From assembly GCA_035335645.1 (NCBI GenBank), contig DAOQMM010000002.1, positions 27,916 through 91,915 of the forward strand: a DNA stretch of 64,000 bases, read 5' to 3'. Below the pieces are notes generated by a model. It searched no databases. It worked only from the letters and a program-made list of their open reading frames with translations, and had not been told where the DNA came from. Shown here in pieces: positions 43,410-53,272 of this stretch. Both the position numbers and the translations under genes were made by a program. This stretch comes from Zoogloea sp035335645 (lineage in GTDB: Bacteria; Pseudomonadota; Gammaproteobacteria; Burkholderiales; Rhodocyclaceae). How positions within the stretch are numbered: position 1 is the first letter of the stretch; every line of letters begins with the position of its first letter.

Positions 43410-44771
43410 TCAGGCGCGATGGTCGGCCAGCTGGCGGGCCAGGCGGTTGTGGTGGGCGATCAGTGGCGGCAGTTCCAGGGGCACGAGCTGACCTTCCCGG
43501 ACCACCGGCTGGCCATTGATCACCGACACCTTGACTTTCGGCGGCGTGCAGAAGACCAGGGCAGCCACCGGATCGTGAACCGCGGCGCCGGCCAGATCAA
43601 GTTCGTCGGTGGGAAAAGCCACCACGTCGCCGCTCATGCCCGGCGCCAGGGCGCCGATATCGTCGCGCCCCAGCACCCGCGCGCCGCCGAGGGTGGCGAG
43701 CTCCAGGGCCTGCCGGGCGCTCATGGCCGACGGTCCGTAGCCGACCCGCGCCAGCAGCATCGCCTGACGGGTCTCGCCGAGCAGATGGGCCGCGTCGTTG
43801 GACGCGCAGCCGTCGACGCCCAGGCCCACCGGTACGCCCGCGGCGCGCATCGCCGGAATCGGCGCGATGCCCGAGGCGAGGCGCATGTTGGAACAGGGGC
43901 AATGGGCCACGCCGGTGCCGGTACGGGCAAAGAGTTCGATCCCCGGTCCGTCCAGCTTGACACAGTGGGCATGCCACACATCGGCGCCGACCCAGCCGAG
44001 GGATTCCGCATATTCGGCAGGCGACATGCCGAATTTTTCCCGGCTGTAGGCCACGTCGTTGTCGTTCTCGGCCAGGTGGGTATGCAGCGAGACGCCGTGG
44101 CCGCGGGCCAGGATGGCGGCCTCACGCATGAGTTCGCGGCTTACCGAGAATGGCGAACAGGGCGCCACCACGATACGCCGCATGGCGTGCCGTGCGGGAT
44201 CGTGCCAGGTCTCGATGAGACGCTGAGTGTCCTTCAGGATGGCCGCCTCGTCCTCCACCAGCCGGTCTGGCGGCAGGCCGCCGGCGCTTTCGCCGACACT
44301 CATGCTGCCTCGCGCGGCATGGAAGCGCATACCCAGGATCGCGGCAGCCTCGATGGCGTCGTCGAGGCGACTGCCGTTGGGATAGAGGTACAGGTGGTCG
44401 CTGGAGGTGGTGCACCCGGAGAGGATCAGCTCCGCCATGGCCGTGAGCGTGGACACCCGGATCATCTCCGGCGTGAGACCCGCCCACAGGGGATACAGCC
44501 GCCGCAGCCAGCCGAACAGTTCTGCGTCCTGGGCACCGGGAATGGCCCGTGTCAGGCTCTGGTACATGTGGTGGTGCGTATTCACCAGGCCCGGCAGCGC
44601 TACGCACCCGGCAAGGGAGATCACCTCGTCGGCCCCGTCGGGAAGCTGGTCGGACGGTCCGACCGCCTCTACCACGCCATCGCGGATGAAGACGCCGCCC
44701 CCGGGAATTTCCCGGCGGGTGGCGTCCTGGGTGACGAGGACTTCGGCGTCCTTCAGCAGCAGGGTGGCCAT
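43410..44771 (-). CDS. 8-oxoguanine deaminase-like amidohydrolase (TRZ/ATZ family)
   Basis: A 453-aa zinc amidohydrolase with PGLVNTHHHMYQSLTRA, HTHLAENDNDV, HAHCVKLD and VDGCASND. The sequence is of the group annotated as 8-oxoguanine deaminase or hydroxydechloroatrazine ethylaminohydrolase; in a purine operon the former (8-oxoguanine to urate) is far more likely. ATG 44771 lies five bases after the permease stop. No strong ribosome site, suggesting translational coupling. Confidence 0.85.
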   Translation of the reverse strand: MATLLLKDAEVLVTQDATRREIPGGGVFIRDGVVEAVGPSDQLPDGADEVISLAGCVALPGLVNTHHHMYQSLTRAIPGAQDAELFGWLRRLYPLWAGLTPEMIRVSTLTAMAELILSGCTTSSDHLYLYPNGSRLDDAIEAAAILGMRFHAARGSMSVGESAGGLPPDRLVEDEAAILKDTQRLIETWHDPARHAMRRIVVAPCSPFSVSRELMREAAILARGHGVSLHTHLAENDNDVAYSREKFGMSPAEYAESLGWVGADVWHAHCVKLDGPGIELFARTGTGVAHCPCSNMRLASGIAPIPAMRAAGVPVGLGVDGCASNDAAHLLGETRQAMLLARVGYGPSAMSARQALELATLGGARVLGRDDIGALAPGMSGDVVAFPTDELDLAGAAVHDPVAALVFCTPPKVKVSVINGQPVVREGQLVPLELPPLIAHHNRLARQLADHRA

Positions 44772-44776
44772 CGCGG

Positions 44777-45697
44777 TCAGGGCAGGAAGGATTTGCCGAG
44801 GGAGGCCGGCAGGTTGAGCTGAAGCAGGCGCCGGTCCCGGGAGATGAACACCAGCACGATCACGGTCGCCGCGTACGGCAAGGCGGCGAGGAGCTGCACC
44901 GGCACGTCCAGACCAAGCCCCTGGGCGTGGAACTGGAGGATCGTCACCCCGCCGAACAGGTAGGCACCGAGGAGCAGACGCAGCGGCTTCCAGGTGGCGA
45001 ACACCACCAGCGCAACGGCGATCCAGCCCCGCCCGGCGCTCATGTTCTGCACCCACAGGGGCGTATAGACGGTGGACAGATAGGCGCCCGCCAGACCCGC
45101 CATGGCGCCGCCGAAGACCACCGCGCCATAACGGATCGCGATCACCGGGTAGCCCACCGCGTGGGCCGCTTCCGGGGATTCACCGACGGCCTTGAGAAGC
45201 AGTCCAAGCCGGGTCCTGGCGAGGATCCAGGCCACGCCGGCGAAGGCCGCAAAGGACAGGTACACCACTGCATCCTGATGAAACAGGACTGGCCCGAGCA
45301 CCGGAATGTCGGCGAGCAACGGAATGTCCACCGGCGCAAGGCCCGGCAGGCTGTAGCTCACGTAATGCTGCCCGATGAAGGCCGACAGGCCGATGCCGAA
45401 GATGGTCAACGCCAGCCCGCAGGCCGCCTGGTTGGCAGCCAGGGACAAGGCAAACACGGCGAACAGCAGCGCCGTCGCCATGCCGGCCAGCGCACCGGCC
45501 GGCAAGCCCGCCGCCGCACCGCCACCGCTCTCCGCCGCCGCGGCGAAGCCAGCGATCGCCCCGGTGAGCATCATGCCCTCAACCCCCAGGTTGATCACGC
45601 CGGTGCGCTCGGCCACCAGTTCGCCCAGCCCCGCAAAGATCAGCGGCGTGGCGGCCGCGATGGCGCCGGCCAGTACAGGCACAAGATGTTCGATCAT
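44777..45697 (-). CDS. BMP-type nucleoside/purine ABC transporter permease 2
   Basis: A 306-aa permease of the YufQ/NupQ type (BPD_transp_2 fold), with about eight or nine helices. It starts with TPLIFAGLGELVAERTGVINLGVEGMML, the conserved N-terminal region of this family. Works with the ATPase and permease 1 encoded just upstream and probably with the binding protein at 53928. Confidence 0.92.
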   Translation of the reverse strand: MIEHLVPVLAGAIAAATPLIFAGLGELVAERTGVINLGVEGMMLTGAIAGFAAAAESGGGAAAGLPAGALAGMATALLFAVFALSLAANQAACGLALTIFGIGLSAFIGQHYVSYSLPGLAPVDIPLLADIPVLGPVLFHQDAVVYLSFAAFAGVAWILARTRLGLLLKAVGESPEAAHAVGYPVIAIRYGAVVFGGAMAGLAGAYLSTVYTPLWVQNMSAGRGWIAVALVVFATWKPLRLLLGAYLFGGVTILQFHAQGLGLDVPVQLLAALPYAATVIVLVFISRDRRLLQLNLPASLGKSFLP

Positions 45698-45703
45698 GGC
45701 GGA

Positions 45704-46762
45704 TTACCTCGAAGGACGGCGCAGACGGTTGTCGATGAAGGCATCGGCCCCCAGCAGGAAAAACAGGAGCATGCCCTGGAAGATGCCGGTGATGGCCGCC
45801 GGCATCTGCAGACTCACCTGGGCCGCCTCGCCGCCCAGGTAGATCAGGGCCATCAGGGCGCCGGCGAGCACGATCCCGAGCGGATGAAGTCGCCCCAGGT
45901 AGGCAACGATGATGGCGGCGTACCCGTAGCCCGGCGAGATGTTGAGGTTGAGCTGACCGACCGGGCCCGCCACCTCACCCACGCCCGCCAGCCCGGCCGT
46001 GAGGCCTGACATCGCCAGGCTGAACCACACCGTCTGGCTGGCGGAAAAGCCGGCATAGCGGGCTGCCGCGGGCGCCTGGCCGCCCACTTCCAGCTGGTAG
46101 GCCAGGAAGCTGCGGGCATTGAACAGCCAGAACGCCAGCACCGCAACGAGCGTGATGAACACCGAGCTGTTGACCCGCGAGCCTTCCAGCAGGATGCCGA
46201 ACAGGGCGTTGTCATCGAACATGATGGACTGGGGGAAGTTCATCCCCTCCGGGTCCCGCCAGGGGCCGTTCACCATGTAAGACAGGATGAAGGTCGCCAC
46301 GTAGGTGAGCATCAGCGTGGTCAGGGTTTCTTCCGCGTTGAAGCGGGTCTTCAGCAGCGCCGGCAACGCGCCCCACAGGGCCCCGCCGATGGCGCCCGCC
46401 ACCACCATGGCCGGAATCACCCACGCGGAGGTGCTGCCGTTGAAGTGGATCGCGACCCCCCCGCCAAACAGCGCCCCGACGATCAGCTGGCCCTCGGCTC
46501 CGATGTTGTAGATGCGCGCCTTGAAGCCGATGGCGAGCCCCTGGGCGATGAGGATCAGCGGACAGGCCTTGATCAGCAGCTCGCTCCATCCGTAGCTGCT
46601 GGTCAGGGGCTGGACGAAGAAGACCTCGAAGGATGTGAGCGGTGATTTGTCCAGGGCCCAGAAGAGCAGCGAACCGGTCAGCAGGGTGGCAGCGATGGCG
46701 ATGAGGGGCGCCGTCCAGCGCATGAGCTGGGACGGTTGGGCACGGGGTTCAAGCAGATGCAT
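45704..46762 (-). CDS. BMP-type nucleoside/purine ABC transporter permease 1
   Basis: A 352-aa permease of the YufP/NupP type, with about nine helices and the typical segment ARIYNIGAEGQLIVGALFGG. Its start overlaps the ATPase gene end by 14 bases, and six bases separate it from permease 2. Confidence 0.92.
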   Translation of the reverse strand: MHLLEPRAQPSQLMRWTAPLIAIAATLLTGSLLFWALDKSPLTSFEVFFVQPLTSSYGWSELLIKACPLILIAQGLAIGFKARIYNIGAEGQLIVGALFGGGVAIHFNGSTSAWVIPAMVVAGAIGGALWGALPALLKTRFNAEETLTTLMLTYVATFILSYMVNGPWRDPEGMNFPQSIMFDDNALFGILLEGSRVNSSVFITLVAVLAFWLFNARSFLAYQLEVGGQAPAAARYAGFSASQTVWFSLAMSGLTAGLAGVGEVAGPVGQLNLNISPGYGYAAIIVAYLGRLHPLGIVLAGALMALIYLGGEAAQVSLQMPAAITGIFQGMLLFFLLGADAFIDNRLRRPSR

Positions 46763-48290
46763 GGACGGATTCTCCGGATTGGGCGGCGGTGAACAGTCCG
46801 GACATCTGCAGTCCGACCTTCTCCGCGTTGGTCGCGGCCTTGGGCTCCGGTTCGGCGAGCTTGCCGGCCGCCAGCACCGCGATGCGATCGCTGATCTCGA
46901 AGAGCTCCTCCAGCTCTTCCGACACCACCAGGATGGCCACGCCGGTGCGTGACAGGTCCAGCAGGGTCTGGCGCAGGAAGGCCGCGGCCCCCACGTCCAC
47001 GCCCCAGGTGGGCTGGGCGACGATCATCACCTTCGGCGACAGCATGATCTCGCGCCCGACGATGAACTTCTGGAGATTACCGCCGGACAGGGAGCGGGCC
47101 GCCGAGGCGGCGCCACCGCAACGCACGTCGAAGCGGGCGATGCACTGCTCGGCGAAGGCGCGGGCCTTGGCGTAACTGACCAGGCCCAGGCGCTTCATGC
47201 CCTGCCGGTGGGCCGTGAGCAGCGCGTTGCGGGCCAGCGACAGGGACGGCACCGCACCCCGTCCGAGGCGCTCTTCCGGAACAAAGACGAGCCCCCGATC
47301 CCGCCGGCGACCCGCGTCGAGATGCCCGATCGCCGCACCCTCCAAGCAAATCGCGTCGCGCGCCACCGGCGTCTCGCCGGACAGGGCTGCCAGCAACTCG
47401 GCCTGTCCGTTGCCGGAGATGCCGGCGATCCCGAGGATCTCGCCTGCGTGGACGGTCAGGCTGATGTCCTTCAAAGACGTGCCGAACGGATCGTCCGACG
47501 GCAGGCTGAGACCGCTTACCTGCAGCACCGGGCGGCTTTCGCCGATGAAGGGCGGCGCCTCGCAGACCGGCAGCTCGCGACCGATCATCATGCGCGCCAG
47601 GCTGGCGGGCGTCTCGTCCCGCGGCGTCGCGTTGCCCGTCACCTTGCCGCCGCGCATGATCGTCGCGGAATCGCACAAGGCCTTGATCTCGTGGAGCTTG
47701 TGGCTGATATAGAGAATCGAGACGCCTTCCGCCGCCAGCGTGCGCAGGGTGTCGAAGAGCTTGAGCACGGCCTGGGGCGTGAGGACCGAGGTCGGCTCGT
47801 CGAGGATCAGCAGCTTGGGATCCTGCAGCAGGCAGCGGACGATCTCCACGCGCTGGCGTTCGCCCACCGACAGGCTATGCACCAGCCGGAAGGGGTCGAG
47901 GGGCAGGCCGTAGCGCTCCGACACCTCGATCACGCGCTTCGCCAGCGCCGGCAGATCGAAGGCTTCGTCGAGGACCAGGGCGATGTTCTCCACCACGGTC
48001 AGGGTCTCGAACAGGGAGAAGTGCTGAAACACCATGCCGATGCCCAGCTTGCGGGCCTGCGCCGGGTTGGCGATGGCCACCTGGTGCCCGTTCCACATCA
48101 CCTCGCCTTCGTCGGCCTTGACCGCACCGTAGATGATCTTCATCAGGGTGCTCTTGCCGGCACCGTTCTCACCCAGGATGGCGTGGATCTCACCGGGCAT
48201 TACGGTGAGGCTGATGTCGGAATTGGCCACCACGCTGGGATAGCGCTTGGTGATGTGGAGCAGTTGAAGTCGGGGTTCGGGCGTGCTCAT
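46749..48290 (-). CDS. BMP-type nucleoside/purine ABC transporter ATPase (duplicated domain)
   Basis: A 513-aa ATPase with two ABC domains, as in NupO/YufO and RbsA-like proteins. The first has GENGAGKST, LSVGERQRVEIVRCL and LLILDEPTSVL. The second has GISGNGQAE, LSGGNLQKFIVGRE and a degenerate Walker B (MIVAQPTWGVD), normal for the family. Two bases after xdhC. Energises uptake of purine nucleosides or bases. Confidence 0.93.
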   Translation of the reverse strand: MSTPEPRLQLLHITKRYPSVVANSDISLTVMPGEIHAILGENGAGKSTLMKIIYGAVKADEGEVMWNGHQVAIANPAQARKLGIGMVFQHFSLFETLTVVENIALVLDEAFDLPALAKRVIEVSERYGLPLDPFRLVHSLSVGERQRVEIVRCLLQDPKLLILDEPTSVLTPQAVLKLFDTLRTLAAEGVSILYISHKLHEIKALCDSATIMRGGKVTGNATPRDETPASLARMMIGRELPVCEAPPFIGESRPVLQVSGLSLPSDDPFGTSLKDISLTVHAGEILGIAGISGNGQAELLAALSGETPVARDAICLEGAAIGHLDAGRRRDRGLVFVPEERLGRGAVPSLSLARNALLTAHRQGMKRLGLVSYAKARAFAEQCIARFDVRCGGAASAARSLSGGNLQKFIVGREIMLSPKVMIVAQPTWGVDVGAAAFLRQTLLDLSRTGVAILVVSEELEELFEISDRIAVLAAGKLAEPEPKAATNAEKVGLQMSGLFTAAQSGESVHASA

Positions 48291-48292
48291 GC

Positions 48293-49306
48293 TTACTCCG
48301 GCTGGACGGGGTTGTCGATCAGGCGGGGGCGGGCCGCGTCGCCCACAAGTCGGCGGGCTTCGTGAACCTGGAAAATTTCGGCCGCGACGGCCAGGGCAAT
48401 GGCGGCAGGCGCCTTGTCGACGATGCCGGCGATCCCGATCGGGCAGACCAGTTCATCGAGGCGTTCCGGATTCAGGCCTCGATCCACCAGGCGGTGCTCG
48501 AAGGATCTACGCTTGCTACGGGAGCCGATCAGCCCGAAATAGGCGAAATCCCGCCGCCGGAAGATGGTCTCGCACAGGCTGAAATCGAGGGCGTGGCTGT
48601 GGGTCATCACCACGAAAAAGCTGCCGGCGGGTGCTCTCGCCACCTCGCTTTCCGGCACGTCGGTCAGCACCGTGCGGACATCCGTCACGTCCAGACCGTC
48701 GAAGGCGCCGTCACGGGTGTCGACCCAGGTGATCTGCGCCCCGAGCAGCTGCAGCTGGCGCACCAGCGCCTGGGCCACATGACCCGCACCGAAAAGCTGG
48801 ATCGGGAACGCCAGACCGCCGACATGCTGGGCGAATCGCCAGTCTGCCGCCGTGCCCCCGAGCCGCGTCTCGCCACCTGCCACGGGCGCCCGCTGCCAGA
48901 CCGAAGCGGCGGCCTCCGAATCCACCTGGCGATGCAGGTGATGGCCTGCCAGCACCGACGCGCGGCGCTCCACCCACGCATCCCGCTCGGACGCCGGCAT
49001 CGACTCGAACACCAGCCACACCACCCCGCCGCAGCACTGACCCAAACGTGCGCCCAGGTTGTAGCGGACGATTTCCGGACGGCCGCCGCCCACGGCGAGG
49101 CGCCGCCGGGCATGACTGATGGCCTCCCATTCCAGATGCCCCCCGCCGATCGTGTCCACGATCGTCTCGCGACCCACCAGCATGGCCGCCCCCGCCTCGC
49201 GGGGGGTCGATCCATCCGCCCGGGCAACCGTCACGAGTTCCACGCTCTGCCCCGCTTCCAGGACAGCGGGCAAGGCCTTCAGCCAGTCGGGCGCGCGGGT
49301 CGTCAT
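48293..49306 (-). CDS. xdhC: Xanthine dehydrogenase accessory protein XdhC
   Basis: A 337-aa Moco-binding chaperone that protects and sulfurates the cofactor and hands it to XdhB. N-terminal XdhC/CoxI region (VTVARADGSTPREAGAAMLV, GQCCGGVVWLVFE) and C-terminal Rossmann region (IQLFGAGHVAQALVRQL). ATG has a GGAGGA site and overlaps the xdhB stop by four bases. Confidence 0.95.
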   Translation of the reverse strand: MTTRAPDWLKALPAVLEAGQSVELVTVARADGSTPREAGAAMLVGRETIVDTIGGGHLEWEAISHARRRLAVGGGRPEIVRYNLGARLGQCCGGVVWLVFESMPASERDAWVERRASVLAGHHLHRQVDSEAAASVWQRAPVAGGETRLGGTAADWRFAQHVGGLAFPIQLFGAGHVAQALVRQLQLLGAQITWVDTRDGAFDGLDVTDVRTVLTDVPESEVARAPAGSFFVVMTHSHALDFSLCETIFRRRDFAYFGLIGSRSKRRSFEHRLVDRGLNPERLDELVCPIGIAGIVDKAPAAIALAVAAEIFQVHEARRLVGDAARPRLIDNPVQPE

Positions 49307-51663
49307 GCGCCATCCTCCGGCGCCAGGCAGCCCAGCGCCCGCAGGACGGCTTCCGGCGTGGCCGGCGCCTCCAGCCGGGGTGATTGCCCCGCCGGCAGGG
49401 CGGCCGCCACGGCATCGCGCAGGGCCATGAAGACCGACAGGGCCAGCATGAAGGGCGGTTCGCCGACAGCCTTGGAGCGGTGGATGCTGTCTTCCACGTT
49501 GGCATTGTCGAAGAGCCGCACGTTGAACACGTCCGGTAGATCGGTGGCAGTCGGGATCTTGTAGGTGGACGGCGCGTGGCTCATGAGCCGCCCGGCCTGG
49601 GGGCCGTCCGGTCGCCACCACAGTTCTTCGCTGGTGAGCCAGCCCATGCCCTGGATGAAACCGCCTTCAATCTGGCCGATGTCCAGGGCAGGATTGATGG
49701 AGCGGCCTGCGTCGTGCAGGACATCCACCCGCAGGACGCGGCATTCCCCCGTCAGGGTATCGATGGCCACTTCGCTCGCCGCGGCGCCGTAGGCAAAGTA
49801 ATAAAACGGCCGCCCCAGCTTGGTCTGCGGGTCGAAGTGGATCTTCGGCGTACGGTAGAAGCCCGCATCCCACAACTGGATGCGGGCCCGGTAGGCGCGC
49901 ATGACCAGTGCCGCGAAGCTGTCGTCGAACAGCGGTGCGGAGGCCTCACCCGCCTGCACGCGCGCATCGACAAAGCGCACCTGCTCCGCTGCCACGGCCC
50001 CCTGAACGAGTTCGACGACGAAGGCCGCGAGGCGTGCCTTGATGTGCTGGCAGGCGGCCTGGGCGGCCTTGCCATTGAGATCCGTGCCGCTCGATGCTGC
50101 CGTGGCGGAGGTGTTGGCGACCCGGCTCGTGTCGGTGGACGACAGACGCACATCCTCCAGCGGCAGCCCGAACTCGTGAGCGACGATCTGGCGCACCTTG
50201 GTGTACAGGCCCTGCCCCATCTCCGTACCGCCGTGGGAGACGAGCACCGTGCCGTCGGTATAGACATGCACCAGCGCACCCGCCTGGTTGTAATGGGTGG
50301 CGTTGAAGGAGATGCCGAACTTGACCGGCGTCAGGGCGAGACCGCGCTTGATGACTGGACTGCTGGCATTGAAGGCGAGAATCGCCGCGCGGCGGGCCCC
50401 ATAGTCGGACGCATCGGCCAGTTGCGCGACCAGCGCTGGCGCCACGTTGTCCTCCACGGTCATGCCATAGGGCGTTGTGCTGCGGGCGCCGGGCACGACG
50501 TCGTAGAAGTTCGCCTCCCGCACCGCCAGGGCGTCCAGGCCCAGATGCCGGGCAATGTCATCGAGGACCGTCTCGATGACGAACATGCCCTGGGGGCCGC
50601 CGAAGCCGCGGAATGCCGTATTGGAGACCCGGTTGGTCTTGCAGCGCAGGCTGCGCAGGGCCACCGCATCCAGATAATAGGCGTTGTCAATGTGGCAGAT
50701 CGTACGGTCGTTGACCGGCCCCGACAGATCGGCGGAATACCCGCAGTCGGAGGCCATCTCGAGCCTGAGCCCGAGGATCCGGCCGGCGTCGTCGAAAGCC
50801 GACTCCCAGCGGTATTGATAGGGATGGCGCTTGCCCGTGGCGACCATGTCGTCGTCCCGGTCCAGGCGCAGCTTGACCGGGTGACCCGTCTTCACCGCGA
50901 GCAGGGCCGCCAGGCAGGCCCACTGGGCCGACTGGGATTCCTTGCCGCCAAAGCCACCGCCCATCCGCCGGCATTCGACGCTGACCTGGTGCGAGCGCCA
51001 GCCCAGGGCGTGGGCCACCATCTGCTGCATCTCGGTGGGATGCTGCGTGGAGCAGAACACATGGATGGTGTCGCTCTCCCGCGGCACGGCACAGGAAATC
51101 TGGCCTTCCAGATAAAAGTGTTCCTGCCCACCGAGGCGCGCAGCACCGGACAGCCGATGCGGGGCGTTTTCGAAGGCCTGTTCGACCGCGCCGCGCGTCA
51201 TCACGAACGGCGGCAGCACCCAGGATTCGGCCGCGATGGCGCTGTCCATGTCGAGAATGGGGGGCTCCGCGGCGTACTCCACCCGCGCCAGACGCGCCGC
51301 CTGGCGCGCCGCCTCGCGGGTCTCGGCCGCCACCACGAAGATCACCTGCCCGTAAAACTCGACAAGGTCGCCAGTGATGATCGGATCGTCGTGCAGGATC
51401 GGTCCGCAGTTGTTCTCGCCCGGGATGTCGGCGGCCGTCAGCACGCAGCGCACGCCGGGATACGCCCGCACGGCGCTCAGATCCATGGCACGGATGCGGC
51501 CGCGGGCACAGGTGGACAGGCCGGGGGCCGCGTGCAGGGTGCCCGCCATTTCCGGCAGGTCATCGATGTACTGCGCCTTGCCGCTGACGTGCAGCGGGGC
51601 GCTTTCATGGGGAACCGAGCGACCGACCGGGGTCGCGCCGGAGGGAGACATCCGCGCGTTCAT
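49303..51663 (-). CDS. xdhB: Xanthine dehydrogenase molybdopterin subunit
   Basis: A 786-aa molybdenum hydroxylase subunit that oxidises hypoxanthine and xanthine to urate. Cofactor-contact motifs GGGFGGKE and AFRGFGGPQGM and the catalytic Glu in KAVGEPPFMLA near the C-terminus are intact. ATG with GGAGGAA; four-base overlaps with xdhA and xdhC. Cytoplasmic; electrons pass to the XdhA FeS/FAD subunit and then NAD. Confidence 0.97.
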   Translation of the reverse strand: MNARMSPSGATPVGRSVPHESAPLHVSGKAQYIDDLPEMAGTLHAAPGLSTCARGRIRAMDLSAVRAYPGVRCVLTAADIPGENNCGPILHDDPIITGDLVEFYGQVIFVVAAETREAARQAARLARVEYAAEPPILDMDSAIAAESWVLPPFVMTRGAVEQAFENAPHRLSGAARLGGQEHFYLEGQISCAVPRESDTIHVFCSTQHPTEMQQMVAHALGWRSHQVSVECRRMGGGFGGKESQSAQWACLAALLAVKTGHPVKLRLDRDDDMVATGKRHPYQYRWESAFDDAGRILGLRLEMASDCGYSADLSGPVNDRTICHIDNAYYLDAVALRSLRCKTNRVSNTAFRGFGGPQGMFVIETVLDDIARHLGLDALAVREANFYDVVPGARSTTPYGMTVEDNVAPALVAQLADASDYGARRAAILAFNASSPVIKRGLALTPVKFGISFNATHYNQAGALVHVYTDGTVLVSHGGTEMGQGLYTKVRQIVAHEFGLPLEDVRLSSTDTSRVANTSATAASSGTDLNGKAAQAACQHIKARLAAFVVELVQGAVAAEQVRFVDARVQAGEASAPLFDDSFAALVMRAYRARIQLWDAGFYRTPKIHFDPQTKLGRPFYYFAYGAAASEVAIDTLTGECRVLRVDVLHDAGRSINPALDIGQIEGGFIQGMGWLTSEELWWRPDGPQAGRLMSHAPSTYKIPTATDLPDVFNVRLFDNANVEDSIHRSKAVGEPPFMLALSVFMALRDAVAAALPAGQSPRLEAPATPEAVLRALGCLAPEDGA

Positions 51664-53156
51664 GAGCGTTCCTCCGGCTGGATCGGGCCCAGCGCAGACA
51701 GCCGCGCAGGCAGACCGTCGGGCGGCGCCGTCGTCTCCAGCCAGAAGCGCTGCAACAGATTCGCCGCGACCGACAGGCGATAGGCGGCGCTCGCGCGCAC
51801 GTCCGTGAGGGGCGCGAAGTCTTCGCGCAAGGCGGCCATCGCCAGCCGAACCGTATCCGGCGTCCACGGGCGCCCCAGCAGGGCGGCTTCACCGGCATCG
51901 GCCCGCTTGGGCGTGCCAGCCACACCGCCGAAGGCCAGACGCGCGCCCCGCACGATGTGCTCGTCGTCCAGATGCACGGCAAAGCCGCAGGCCACTGCGG
52001 AGATGTCCTGATCGAAGCGCTTCGCCACCTTGTACGCCCTGAACTGCCGGTTCAGGGGTGGCAGCGGCGAATCCAGCACCAGCGCACGGATGAATTCCCC
52101 GCGCTGGAGAGCGGTCTTCTGATAATCGAGATAGAACGCTTCGAGGGGCATCTCCCGCGTGTGCGCGCCCTGTTGCAGCACCACCCGGCAGCCGAGGGCG
52201 ATCAGCGCGGGCATGGAGTCGCCGATGGGCGAACCATTGGCCACGTTGCCACCCAGCGTGCCGGCATTCTTGACCGGCGTGGAGGCGAAACGCCGGGCCA
52301 GTTCATCCCAATGCGGCTCAAAGGCGGTGAGCGCCGCGAAGGCGTCGGTAAGGGACACACCGGCGCCGATCTCGAGCTGCCCGGCACCGACCCGGATGCG
52401 CTTGAGCTCCGCCACGCCCCCCAACTGGATCACGTCTCCCAGATCCCGGCCCTGCTTGGTCACCCACAGGCCCACGTCGGTTCCGCCGGCCACCAGTCGG
52501 GCGTCCGGCAGACGCTCGCGCAGCTCGGCGAGCTCGGTCAGTGTCCGTGGCCCGTAGCTGTGCCGCCCGGCCGCCGCATAATCGAGCGGCGGCAATTCGG
52601 CCAGCGACTTCAGGGCCGCGACGATAGGCGCCCGCTCCAGGCTCCGACGCGGCGCCAGAAAGGCGTCGCGGGCCGCATCCACGATCGGCCGATAGCCGGT
52701 GCACCGGCATAGATTCCCCGACAGGCAGTGGTCGATCTCGGCCCGCGGCGGACAGATCGGGGTGTTTTCGTACAGTGCGTACAGGGACATGACGAAACCC
52801 GGCGTGCAGAACCCGCACTGGGACCCATGCCGCTCCACGAGGGCCTGCTGGACCGGGTGCAGGTGCCCGTCTGCGCTCAGATCCTCGACCGTGAACAAGG
52901 CCTTCCCGTCCAGGGCCGGCAGGAACTGGATGCAGGCATTGACGGCACGCAGGCGCAGTTCGTCGCCTTCCGGCCCCTTCGCCAGTTCGCCGATCACCAC
53001 CGTGCACGCGCCGCAATCGCCTTCGGCACATCCCTCCTTGGTGCCGGTCTGGTGCAGATCTTCGCGCAGGAACTGGAGCACGGTCCGCGTCGGTGCCGGT
53101 CCCTGAACGGACTGCACGGCGCCGCGGAAATAGAACTGGATCGGGCGTATGGGCAT
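51660..53156 (-). CDS. xdhA: Xanthine dehydrogenase FeS/FAD subunit
   Basis: A 498-aa subunit. Two [2Fe-2S] clusters: plant-type motif CAEGDCGACTVV (about 43-54) with a further Cys at about 75, and CGFCTPGF with CLSGNLCRCTGYRPI (about 115-155). The FAD domain follows from about 190, with LVAGGTDVGLWV and NAGTLGGNVANGSPIGD. ATG 53156 is chosen; an in-frame TTG 33 bases upstream is less likely. Heads the eight-gene operon running to guaD. Confidence 0.96.
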   Translation of the reverse strand: MPIRPIQFYFRGAVQSVQGPAPTRTVLQFLREDLHQTGTKEGCAEGDCGACTVVIGELAKGPEGDELRLRAVNACIQFLPALDGKALFTVEDLSADGHLHPVQQALVERHGSQCGFCTPGFVMSLYALYENTPICPPRAEIDHCLSGNLCRCTGYRPIVDAARDAFLAPRRSLERAPIVAALKSLAELPPLDYAAAGRHSYGPRTLTELAELRERLPDARLVAGGTDVGLWVTKQGRDLGDVIQLGGVAELKRIRVGAGQLEIGAGVSLTDAFAALTAFEPHWDELARRFASTPVKNAGTLGGNVANGSPIGDSMPALIALGCRVVLQQGAHTREMPLEAFYLDYQKTALQRGEFIRALVLDSPLPPLNRQFRAYKVAKRFDQDISAVACGFAVHLDDEHIVRGARLAFGGVAGTPKRADAGEAALLGRPWTPDTVRLAMAALREDFAPLTDVRASAAYRLSVAANLLQRFWLETTAPPDGLPARLSALGPIQPEERS

Positions 53157-53272
53157 GGCGGGCTCACAACGGATGATGCGGTGCGACAAACCTTAGCACA
53201 GGCTTTTCCGGGTCGTTGAGAGGGGACGACGGATAAGGGTTATGTGCCGAAGCGTATGGCTGCTGGCGGGAC

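Noticed and set aside
42045..44822. 925-codon plus-strand open frame opposite guaD and the 8-oxoguanine-deaminase-like gene
   Set aside because: Antisense shadow spanning two well-conserved enzyme genes; composition is biased to Gly, Arg, His and Gln and no ribosome site is present.
49576..51783. 735-codon plus-strand frame opposite xdhB
   Set aside because: Shadow of a conserved molybdenum hydroxylase gene; no motif or translation signal.
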